Shown here: one piece after another, positions 1-6,605 of the stretch
Layout of the letters: each line of letters starts with the position of its first letter
Numbering within the stretch: the first letter of the stretch is position 1
Source of the DNA: RI-92 sp040235555
GTDB lineage: Bacteria; Pseudomonadota; Gammaproteobacteria; UBA6429; Thiohalophilaceae
DNA length: 17,499 bases
Assembly (NCBI GenBank): GCA_040235555.1
Contig: JBECKZ010000022.1
Coordinates: forward strand, 1-17,499
Reading direction: 5' to 3'
Made by a program: the position numbers and the translations under genes
Notes under the pieces: generated by a model
Database searches by the model: none
What the model was told of the DNA's origin: nothing
Seen by the model: only the letters and a program-made list of their open reading frames with translations

Positions 1-255
1 GACATAGGTCACGTTGGCAGGCAACACATCCGTAACCTGGATATTATTGGCATCATTCGGGCCGTAGTTGGTGAGTGTCAGGGTATAGACGATTTGAGCG
101 TTTAGGTTAGGCAGGGGATTATCGACGGTGACGGCGATTCCCAGATCGGTTTGCGGTTGCGCAGACCAGACGAACGTGTGCACGAGAAGCAGGGCTGCAA
201 TCAGCAGCCCGCGAAGCGGTAGCACATGCTTTTGTTGTTTTTGTGTGAACCCCAA
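1..255 (-). CDS. Exported DUF11-domain protein, N-terminal fragment (continues beyond window start)
   Basis: The reverse strand is open from a TTG at 255 to the window edge, 85 codons. An in-frame TGA lies a little further upstream. The predicted N-terminus has a basic stretch, a hydrophobic core (LLIAALLLVHTFVW) and a small-residue site near SAQ, so a Sec signal peptide is likely. The mature part begins with a recognisable DUF11 repeat: LGIAVTVDNPLP, then YTLTLTNYGPNDA, then VTDVLPANVTYV. DUF11 repeats are beta-sandwich modules of long bacterial surface or secreted proteins. Full length, repeat number and C-terminal anchor lie outside the window. The start is uncertain. TTG at 255 has AGGTGG about 11 bases upstream; a GTG at the HVLPLRG position would also leave a good signal peptide; an ATT two codons before the TTG is a third option. 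The family call is solid, the role unknown. Confidence 0.75.
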   Translation of the reverse strand, partial: MGFTQKQQKHVLPLRGLLIAALLLVHTFVWSAQPQTDLGIAVTVDNPLPNLNAQIVYTLTLTNYGPNDANNIQVTDVLPANVTYV

Positions 256-723
256 TTTAATCGCTCGCCACCTGGTTGATTCTCAACGCACAGGGAAACG
301 ATGAACTTTGATTTCGTTAAGGCTTTACTGCTGTGTTACTGACTTAGCTTGGCCGTGGAACGAACATCTAATCGCCGTGAATCTCATACCTGGTGCGCGT
401 TTATTAGTAAAACCTGGAGAAGGCTTACTCATGGTGAGAGTATCGGCAAGTTATTGTTTTTCTAAAGAAAAATAGGTTTTGTGAACCGGTTCTCAAAGAC
501 ATAAAAATATTATGTTAATCAAATAGTTAAGGGCTGTATTTAAAGCTTAATATAAATAATGGTTTTATCACTTGATTTGCGCTGAGCCGGATACCAGGCT
601 GGCCATCCACCCAGGCGAGCATGGCACTGTGCGAATGGGGGATGACTGTCAAAGAGGGGGCGTGAAGCGGGGAAGATTGTGACTGCAGGCAATGTGCATG
701 ATCCAATTTCCCCGCTGCTGTTG
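256..723. other. Intergenic region upstream of the DUF11 gene
   Basis: No convincing coding region is seen here. The middle (about 440-560) is AT-rich and probably holds the promoter of the leftward DUF11 gene, but I cannot fix one. Two palindromes are visible: TTTTTCTAAAGAAAAA around 458-474, and a perfect ten-base GAACCGGTTC at 483-492, which could be a protein-binding site. The right end carries the stem-loop that follows the sugar transferase gene. Confidence 0.4.
666..716 (-). terminator. Stem-loop just downstream of the sugar transferase fusion gene
   Basis: AGCGGGGAA at 666-674 is the exact reverse complement of TTCCCCGCT at 708-716. The pairing continues inward (ATTG with CAAT) if one base is bulged, giving about 13 pairs around a loop of roughly 24 bases. 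It starts about 8 bases past the stop of the leftward gene, so it is placed like a 3' end signal. There is no U-run after it on the minus strand, so it may be a weak terminator or an mRNA-protecting 3' structure. Confidence 0.4.
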
Positions 724-2022
724 CTAAATAACCTCCAACTGGTAATCATCATTCACTTGTTGTAGAAACTGATACGTGGGTTTCGTTGTTCTAATCTGTT
801 TCGCGGTTTCGGACACCAAAAACATCCAACGTTGCCAGACCAGTTTGAGCGGGATACCCAACTGATTTAGCGCATGGCGATGATCGAGGATGACGACGAT
901 CGCGGCCGAATAAGTGATTAGTCGCCAGACCAGGCTGAACCCCAGTCCTGGCAGGATGCCCTGGACATACAGGCGCAGGAAATCACTGTGGAATTTCAAA
1001 TGGGCCTCTTCATCTTTAGCCAGTTCATTCAATGAATCACGAAGTTGTCCGGCAGGCAGGCGCATGGCGAGCAATTTGTAATAGCAGATCCCAACGACTT
1101 CGGCGGCAAGCAAGACAAGGACTTTCAGGCGTAAGCCCAACAATCGTCGGCTGAATACAAAGAGTCCGGCCGTCCAGTTGTGTCGGATACAGTGTCCCCC
1201 CAATGCATGAACACACATCGCCAGAATTTCCGCGTGCCGATGTTCTTCCTCGACAAACCACTGGACGGAATTGCAGTATGCCGGGTCGATACCATGCAAA
1301 GGACTACGCCTGGCCTGTTGCACTACCGTGCCGCCACCGGACTCACCGAGCTGGAAGATCGCCAGGGAACTGGCCAGGGCCGCCGACCAGGAATGGTGGG
1401 ACTGATCACCCAGTGTTGCGGGTAACGGTCGATTCCGTCGTGAGGAAAAAATAATGGCCCAGCGTTGCCAGTTTACCGAGACGTGATTGCGCTGGAATAA
1501 CCAGTTACGGACGCGCCGTTTTCCCAGGACATTCATGAGCAGGGTTAACAGGATTATCTTACTATCAAGGATGAGGGACTCATGCTTCAGGTAGGTTTTG
1601 TCAAACAGCCAGGAATGGTGTGCGCTACGTCCGGCATGCAATTGTGCCAGGCCGGTGATGCCCGGTTTGATGTGCCAGCGTGCAATGTAATAGCGTCTCT
1701 CCCAACCCAGTCGCTCGATGTCAGCATAAGTCAAGGGTCGTGGTCCGACCACGCTCATTTCACCTTTAACAATATTCACGATTTGCGGTAGTTCATCCAG
1801 TCCGGAATTGCGCAGCCAGTGACCAACGCGGGTGATCTTGTTATCGCGCATGCTGCGAAATTTATAGATCAGGAAAGGGCGCTTGTATTTTCCGAGGCGG
1901 GATTGTCTGAATAAGATCGGACCGCCATCGTCGAGTTTGATTAACAGGGCGATGATTAGCATGAGTGGCAGGAAACACAATAACGCAGTCACTGCCAAAA
2001 ATAGATCAAGTGTACGCTTCAT
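724..2022 (-). CDS. Bifunctional fusion: monotopic phosphoglycosyl transferase plus ferritin-like di-iron domain
   Basis: The protein is 432 aa from ATG 2022, chosen for GGAGAGAG just upstream; an 18-codon longer reading from 2076 has no such site. Residues 1-195 are a small bacterial sugar transferase of the PglC/WcaJ C-terminal type. It has a membrane re-entrant helix at about 7-28, KFRSMRD near 54-60, the catalytic Asp-Glu pair in LDELPQ (D76, E77), VGPRP 92-96 and PGITGLAQ 120-127. Such enzymes move a sugar phosphate onto undecaprenyl phosphate at the inner membrane. Residues 215-350 look like a separate ferritin-like four-helix domain with the di-iron pattern E227, E260xxH263, E308, E338xxH341. 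That spacing is close to the COQ7/DMQ hydroxylase arrangement. The tail (355-380) is hydrophobic. The frame is uninterrupted across the junction, so this is a real fusion unless the assembly is wrong. Substrate and di-iron reaction are unknown. Confidence 0.8.
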   Translation of the reverse strand: MKRTLDLFLAVTALLCFLPLMLIIALLIKLDDGGPILFRQSRLGKYKRPFLIYKFRSMRDNKITRVGHWLRNSGLDELPQIVNIVKGEMSVVGPRPLTYADIERLGWERRYYIARWHIKPGITGLAQLHAGRSAHHSWLFDKTYLKHESLILDSKIILLTLLMNVLGKRRVRNWLFQRNHVSVNWQRWAIIFSSRRNRPLPATLGDQSHHSWSAALASSLAIFQLGESGGGTVVQQARRSPLHGIDPAYCNSVQWFVEEEHRHAEILAMCVHALGGHCIRHNWTAGLFVFSRRLLGLRLKVLVLLAAEVVGICYYKLLAMRLPAGQLRDSLNELAKDEEAHLKFHSDFLRLYVQGILPGLGFSLVWRLITYSAAIVVILDHRHALNQLGIPLKLVWQRWMFLVSETAKQIRTTKPTYQFLQQVNDDYQLEVI

Positions 2023-2228
2023 TGTCTCTCTCCGTGATGAATTTACGAAGACAAGTCTAGGCCGTGATACTGGCAAGAATCAGGATGAAAAATGATGAAT
2101 TATGGCAATACAGACAACTGGAGACGCTAGTCTTATGTGAACCGTATCTCATTCCGGCTTTCGTATTTTTTGTCTACGCTCCCGGGTCAGTTACACTGCG
2201 GCCTGTCATAAACGTGGGGAGAATAATA
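2023..2228. promoter_or_regulatory. Divergent promoter region, with a sigma70-like candidate for the small membrane protein
   Basis: This 206-base gap separates the leftward sugar transferase from the rightward three-helix protein, so it should hold a promoter for each. For the rightward gene, TTGTCT at 2170-2175 and TACACT at 2192-2197 are 16 bases apart and would start the mRNA about 25 bases before the ATG. I see no persuasive candidate for the leftward gene. Confidence 0.3.
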
Positions 2229-2597
2229 ATGAAAGATACATTCGTGAATATGATGGTGAGCATGATGCCGCTAATGAAGCCATTCATGTGGTTCGCGGCA
2301 GCGGTGGCGGTTATCGGGATAGTATTAACGATAACGAATCTTGCGTTCAAAACAGAAATCCGCAAAGCTGTCTTGTGGTCCGGTCGTCTGGTCCTGATTG
2401 CTGCCATCTTTTTCCTGGCGGCCCAAGGTGCTGGCAGTATTTTGAATATGCCACCGACGATCAATTTCGGCGATGCCGCGAAATTTCAGTTTATCCTGGT
2501 AAGTTTCTGGCAGATTGGTTTGGTACTACTGATCGCTGGATTGTGTATACGTTACCTGGGTATGTTCAGATTACAAAAAATCGCACACAAGTCCTGA
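2229..2597 (+). CDS. Small membrane protein with three predicted helices, unknown function
   Basis: The protein is 122 aa from ATG 2229, which has GGGGAG seven bases upstream. The frame is open for another 55 codons upstream, but those have no ribosome site and would span the divergent promoter region. The N-terminus is unusually methionine-rich (seven Met in the first 20 residues). Three hydrophobic segments are visible at about 17-38, 50-68 and 92-113. They are separated by a short basic loop (KTEIRK) and by a polar loop with NMPPTINFGD. No catalytic motif or known family is recognised. It stands alone, divergent from the sugar transferase and ending at a strong terminator shared with the next gene. 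It is an inner-membrane protein by prediction only. Confidence 0.7.
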   Translation: MKDTFVNMMVSMMPLMKPFMWFAAAVAVIGIVLTITNLAFKTEIRKAVLWSGRLVLIAAIFFLAAQGAGSILNMPPTINFGDAAKFQFILVSFWQIGLVLLIAGLCIRYLGMFRLQKIAHKS

Positions 2598-2602
2598 ACA
2601 AG

Positions 2603-2635
2603 AAAGGCCCCGAATGAAACCAATCGGGGCCTTTT
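2603..2635. terminator. Strong bidirectional rho-independent terminator
   Basis: AAAGGCCCCGA at 2603-2613 pairs perfectly with TCGGGGCCTTT at 2624-2634: 11 pairs around a 10-base loop, followed by T. It starts 5 bases after the stop of the rightward small membrane protein and about 20 bases past the stop of the leftward DUF2147-like gene. The A and T flanks give a U-rich end on both strands, so it should stop both converging transcripts. Confidence 0.9.
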
Positions 2636-2655
2636 GCCGTATAGTTCGCTCTAAT

Positions 2656-3024
2656 TCATTTAACGCGCTTGAAGTCGCCGCTGGCACAAACATTTTGTGC
2701 GGTACAGCCATCAATGTGCCAATCGTCTGCGCTAACCATGCTGATTTTGGAATTGTAAGTATCTCCGGTTTGTGGATGCGCAACCTTGCCCATGAAGTCA
2801 TGTCCGTTTTCCACCAGTTTGGATTTGATCATTTGCATACCAACATTCTTTGGACCTGAGACTACCTTGGCGCAGACACCGGTTTGATCGCACTTTTTAA
2901 CCTGAATGGTGAAGCCTTCCCATTTCCAGGTGCCAACCATGTCATCGTATTTGGAACCTGCAAAGGCTGCACCACTTGCAAGGGTGAGTGTCAAGACAGT
3001 CAGAGTAGTGATAAAAGATTTCAT
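2656..3024 (-). CDS. Periplasmic DUF2147-like small protein with two cysteine pairs
   Basis: The protein is 122 aa from ATG 3024, preceded by GGAAGGA. Residues 1-22 form a clean Sec signal peptide ending in AFA. The mature part is about 100 aa and has the layout of the DUF2147 family: an early VGTWKWEG, then HDFMGKVAHPQTGDTY near 75-90, and a final FKRVK. Four cysteines lie as two pairs with the same five-residue gap, C45/C51 and C107/C113, which suggests two disulphides in the periplasm. No enzymatic residues are evident. DUF2147 proteins are small secreted beta-rich proteins without a firm general role. The gene is monocistronic, converging on the terminator at 2603-2635. A possible -10 for it (TATATT, minus strand) lies at 3099-3104 with no good -35. 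The family assignment is by eye and could be to a near relative. Confidence 0.7.
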   Translation of the reverse strand: MKSFITTLTVLTLTLASGAAFAGSKYDDMVGTWKWEGFTIQVKKCDQTGVCAKVVSGPKNVGMQMIKSKLVENGHDFMGKVAHPQTGDTYNSKISMVSADDWHIDGCTAQNVCASGDFKRVK

Positions 3025-3260
3025 AGTGTTTTCCTTCCCTTATGATTATTTTTGCTTGAATAAGCAACTGTTTTATTTCATTTGCTTACTGGCGGGAGAA
3101 TATAGCGCAATGGCTGACTGTAATTTGTGGCATGACTCGCAGAATGACGATGCGCGCAGAGTGAAGTATTAACGACATTCGTCAAGTGTAGATGTGTTAC
3201 GAGTGACGGGACATGCCGTGATCTGTTAAATTCCCGGGAAATTGGCATGGCCATTATTTA

Positions 3261-3289
3261 TTCAACCACGCCGGTGTATCTGCTATAGT
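3261..3289 (+). promoter_or_regulatory. Extended -10 promoter for the radical SAM gene
   Basis: TGCTATAGT at 3281-3289 is an extended -10 (TGn then TATAGT). A weak -35, TTCAAC at 3261-3266, lies exactly 17 bases upstream of the hexamer. The expected start point near 3296 would leave a leader of about 20 bases before the GTG at 3319, containing the AGG ribosome site. Confidence 0.55.
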
Positions 3290-3318
3290 CACGGTACTAT
3301 CCAGCAGGTCATCAGAAA

Positions 3319-5091
3319 GTGTTATCCAGTGACAATACAGTTGAGCGCAAAGGCGTCGATGGCATCGCAGTAGTCAGCGGTGGCAGCAAGGCGGCCTTGA
3401 TCGCGGATCAGGATGCGCTTTTGCCTGTCTATCTCACCAGTTTGCGTGAGCGTTTCAAAAATGAAATCAATCGCCTTACCACCGGCGGTGCCATGCGCGC
3501 AATGCTGTCCCAGCATGCGGATGCGACTGAACTCAGTTTTCCCATGGCTTACCTTTATGCCTGGCACTGGTTGCGCCATAACGTACACGACAGCTACCAC
3601 GACAGAGTACTGGAAACATTTCGGGGACCCAAATTTGGTTTTCTCATGGATCTATTGCTCAGTGACAGTGCAGAAGAATTTATGCGTGGATACGCCAGGC
3701 ACTGGCAGACACCGGACGAAGGCCAGAAACAATGGCATGAATTTCAACTCCTGCTGACACGACGCGCGGGTGATATAGAGCGCCTGATTCACGACATACT
3801 ATATATATGGACGTCATTGGGATTGTTCACCGACACCTACATGGTGCAGTTCAAGCAGGTCGCGCGTGATGAGCGCAATCGCTACGAGGGGATGCTGGGA
3901 CCGGAAGATTTAGAGCGTCTGGCACTGGTGGATGCGCTACCGGATGACGAGCGGCTGGGATCATCACCGCGTTACAGTAAATTGGGGATCATCCCTGCAA
4001 TGGGGTGCCCACAAACCTGCCGCCACTGCATGTTTACCTGGCGTCCACCACGTGGCAAGCAAGAAGATCCGGATCAGGTATTTGACCTGGTTGATCAGCA
4101 TACTGACAGTGTCCTGTTTACCGGTGGCGATCTTACCCGGCAACTGGATTATTTTTACGATGCTATACGCAAAATGCATCACATCAGGAATTTTGCCATC
4201 CTGTTGAACGGCGATTTCGCGGATACGCTGGAAACAACCAATGCGATCATGGGCAAGATGGCTGCAGCGATTAAAAGCCGGCCGAAACACGCAGAGCTGG
4301 CCAAGGTGCTGCTGCAAATCAGTTTTGATGAATTCCATCAGGAAGTTTATGCCGACAAGCATGGCCTGTTGGCCGAACGTATTCCGATTGCCAAGATTGC
4401 CAATATTGTCGAGAGCTATCCGCGTTATGCTAACCAAATTCAACTCGCCTTGTTGCATAAACAAACCGGGATGAATTTTTCACAGGATGTCCTGCACAAA
4501 GGCGTGTTTGCCCGGTTGGCGCAGGAACTGGGCAGGCGCGGGCATCAGATACAGGTACTGGACATGAAGGCTTCACCACGGATGAAACGCAATCCAAAGG
4601 TGCCGGAACAATTGCAACCTGTGCTCAAGGATGCGACCTTTGTTTTGGGCAAGCACCCACAGAGTCCAATCCTGTTGACCAGTTCGACTATCGATGGTTA
4701 TGGTCGCGCGGCACTGTTGGAGGAGTGGGAGACTGTAAAGGAAAAAGACCTGTTACATCAGGTTCTCACTGAGGGACCGCCACCGGCTGAAAGTTTCGAT
4801 ATCGACATGATGCTGTGGTTCAATGGCTGGGTAACCCTGTTCAACGCCGTACACATTTGTTTGGGTGATCATTACAAAGACGGGATGCAAAAGATCATCG
4901 CAAGGCAGCGAAAGGATCCCCTGTCACAGGCCCTGTATCGATTTGATCGTAAATTGCTCAAATTTTACAGCGAGATACGCGACGATCTAGCAAAAAAGAT
5001 CGAAGCGGCCACCGGACCACACCATCTGTTTCATTCGCTTACCGAAGAAGCACAGGTGAGGTTGCACATGACCCGCCGTCTGTTAGATTAA
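3319..5091 (+). CDS. Radical SAM domain protein of unknown reaction
   Basis: The protein is 590 aa from a GTG at 3319 (CAGG about 10 bases upstream; the next in-frame ATG is 58 codons later). The cluster motif is textbook: C230xxxC234xxC237 in GCPQTCRHCMF, which binds the 4Fe-4S cluster that cleaves S-adenosylmethionine. LFTGGD at 266-271 is a variant of the SAM-binding GGE motif. Ahead of the barrel is a roughly 220-residue, largely helical, acidic/basic region that I do not recognise. Behind it are 250 residues with almost no cysteine, so no SPASM or auxiliary-cluster domain is present. SFDEFHQEVY (about 334-343) and MKASPRMKRNPK look like conserved core segments. There is no signal peptide or membrane segment, so it should be cytoplasmic. 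It is a single-gene unit with its own promoter, and the neighbours give no clue to substrate. Superfamily certain, function unknown. Confidence 0.85.
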   Translation: MLSSDNTVERKGVDGIAVVSGGSKAALIADQDALLPVYLTSLRERFKNEINRLTTGGAMRAMLSQHADATELSFPMAYLYAWHWLRHNVHDSYHDRVLETFRGPKFGFLMDLLLSDSAEEFMRGYARHWQTPDEGQKQWHEFQLLLTRRAGDIERLIHDILYIWTSLGLFTDTYMVQFKQVARDERNRYEGMLGPEDLERLALVDALPDDERLGSSPRYSKLGIIPAMGCPQTCRHCMFTWRPPRGKQEDPDQVFDLVDQHTDSVLFTGGDLTRQLDYFYDAIRKMHHIRNFAILLNGDFADTLETTNAIMGKMAAAIKSRPKHAELAKVLLQISFDEFHQEVYADKHGLLAERIPIAKIANIVESYPRYANQIQLALLHKQTGMNFSQDVLHKGVFARLAQELGRRGHQIQVLDMKASPRMKRNPKVPEQLQPVLKDATFVLGKHPQSPILLTSSTIDGYGRAALLEEWETVKEKDLLHQVLTEGPPPAESFDIDMMLWFNGWVTLFNAVHICLGDHYKDGMQKIIARQRKDPLSQALYRFDRKLLKFYSEIRDDLAKKIEAATGPHHLFHSLTEEAQVRLHMTRRLLD

Positions 5092-5357
5092 GTCATAACA
5101 TGGTGATATCGATAATTGATATCAGTCTATTGTTTACTAGAAGTCCTGTATCATTCGTTAGCCTCCACCTGCCAGCTAACTGGCACTGGAATTCTGGAGT
5201 CGAATCCACATTTACTATGTCTAAATGAGATGACAGTCTCAAAATAGGGCCATTCAGTGAGGTCTCTAACCTTTTATTTTTAAAGGGTTAAGCTGGCTAG
5301 CCGATAAATCACTAGTTATATTCGATTACCGACAATACACAGTAAAGTTTGAAAGGT
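5092..5357. other. Intergenic region with small inverted repeats, upstream of the HD-GYP gene
   Basis: No gene is seen. Inverted repeats: TGATATC at 5104-5110 with GATATCA at 5118-5124 (7-base loop); TGCCAG at 5170-5175 with CTGGCA at 5180-5185 (4-base loop); and an imperfect AACCTTT / AAAGGGTT pair near 5268-5290. None is followed by a clear T-run, so the radical SAM gene has no obvious intrinsic terminator. The HD-GYP promoter must lie here, but I cannot single one out. Confidence 0.4.
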
Positions 5358-6599
5358 ATGGAAATAGAAAAAGTCAGGGTCCCGGTTGATCTCCTCGAAA
5401 TCGGTATGTATGTGTCCGAACTGGATCGGCCATGGATCGAGACACCTTTTATTTTTCAGGGCTTTCTCATTACCAATGAAAGTGAACTGGACCAACTAAA
5501 CCAATATTGTGAGTTTGTGTATGTTGACCGGGAAAAGAGCCGAATCAAGATTCCGGCAATCAGGTTAAGCAATCTGGAAAAAATCGAACAAGGGCCGGCA
5601 ATTGTCGAAAAGGAACCATTGCCCTACATAAAACAATTCGAAGAAGAATTCCCGAAAGCAAAAAAGATCTATGAGCGAGTACAGACTCAGGTCAAGAGCT
5701 CATTCAAGGATGTTCGGATCGGGCGTGCGCTAAAATCCAGCGAAATCAGGAATAGTGTTGAGATTATCACACAGAGCATTATCCGTAACCCGGATGCCAT
5801 GATGTTAATGACGAATATGAAGGTCATTGATGATTATATGGTCATCCATTCCCTGAATGTTTGTATTCTAAGTCTGATTTTTGCAAGATTTCTGGGATTC
5901 GAGGAAGACAAGATGCTGGATCTTGGCGTCGGGGCACTATTACATGATATTGGGGAGATTCGTGTACCCAGGGAATTACTGAACAAGCCTTCTGATCTGA
6001 CTGCTGAAGAACATGCTACTGTACAAAAGCATACGGAATATGGTGCTTCGATATTGCAGGAAAATAGTGGCATACCGAATGAAGCAGTCGATATTGCCTT
6101 GCATCATCATGAACGGCTGGACCGATCCGGTTACCCAAGCAAGCTGGGCGGCCAGGAAATTAGCATGAATGCAAAGATCGTTGGCATTGTCGATGTCTAT
6201 GATTCGCTCACCAGTACGACTCCTTATCGTTCCTACATCAGTAGCACCGATGCACTGAAGAGTATGTACGACTGGCGTGGAACATTATTTGATTCCAGCC
6301 TGGTCGAAAGTTTTATTCAGTGTCTTGGGATTTATCCGGTTGGCAGTACGCTTGAACTGAATAGCGGTGAAATCGGAATTGTTATTTCAGCCAGCCCGGA
6401 CAATCGCCTGTACCCGAAAATGTTGCTGGTAAAGGATGAACAGCAACACTTTTACGATCCGCCCAGGATCATCAATCTGAGTCAATTCAAATACCGGGAA
6501 GACAATCGCTATGAGATAAAAAATATTATTCAACCTGAACAGGTTGGAGTGGATCTCAAGCGATATATCCTGAGAGAACTGATTGCCCAGGTTGCTTAA
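5358..6599 (+). CDS. HD-GYP domain protein with N-terminal DUF3391 (probable c-di-GMP phosphodiesterase)
   Basis: The protein is 413 aa from ATG 5358. A TTG three codons earlier is possible, and neither start has a good ribosome site. Residues 5-65 match DUF3391 (VPVDLLEIGMYVSELDRPW). The HD-GYP core spans about 160-330: H164, H196-D197 in LLHDIGE, H225 in KHTEYG, H249-H250 and E252 in HHHERLDRSGYP, and D279 in VDVYDSLTS. The family hydrolyses cyclic di-GMP using a metal centre built from these His and Asp residues, all present here. Two signature positions are changed: HDIGK is HDIGE (E200), and DGSGYP is DRSGYP (R256). The lysine of HDIGK contacts the substrate in studied members, so activity could be altered. 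No membrane or receiver domain is present, so it is cytoplasmic. It converges on the adenylate cyclase gene with only 6 bases between the stops. Confidence 0.88.
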   Translation: MEIEKVRVPVDLLEIGMYVSELDRPWIETPFIFQGFLITNESELDQLNQYCEFVYVDREKSRIKIPAIRLSNLEKIEQGPAIVEKEPLPYIKQFEEEFPKAKKIYERVQTQVKSSFKDVRIGRALKSSEIRNSVEIITQSIIRNPDAMMLMTNMKVIDDYMVIHSLNVCILSLIFARFLGFEEDKMLDLGVGALLHDIGEIRVPRELLNKPSDLTAEEHATVQKHTEYGASILQENSGIPNEAVDIALHHHERLDRSGYPSKLGGQEISMNAKIVGIVDVYDSLTSTTPYRSYISSTDALKSMYDWRGTLFDSSLVESFIQCLGIYPVGSTLELNSGEIGIVISASPDNRLYPKMLLVKDEQQHFYDPPRIINLSQFKYREDNRYEIKNIIQPEQVGVDLKRYILRELIAQVA

Positions 6600-6605
6600 G
6601 CGACT

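Noticed and set aside
284..360. Sequence resembling the 5' core of a GEMM (c-di-GMP-I) riboswitch on the plus strand (CGCACAGGGAAACG, then a small hairpin)
   Set aside because: A conserved C is missing, the expected second core and tetraloop-receptor are absent, and no plus-strand gene follows for nearly 2 kb.
319..431. 35-codon minus-strand frame upstream of the DUF11 gene starting MSKPSPGF
   Set aside because: It has no ribosome site and a low-complexity, motif-free sequence; probably chance in a leader region.
2064..2228. 55-codon upstream extension of the small membrane protein
   Set aside because: It lacks a ribosome site, crosses the divergent promoter region, and the ATG at 2229 has a well-placed GGGGAG.
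5104..5185. Inverted repeats after the radical SAM gene as an intrinsic terminator
   Set aside because: The stems are short, AT-rich or without a following T-run, so they do not meet the usual pattern.
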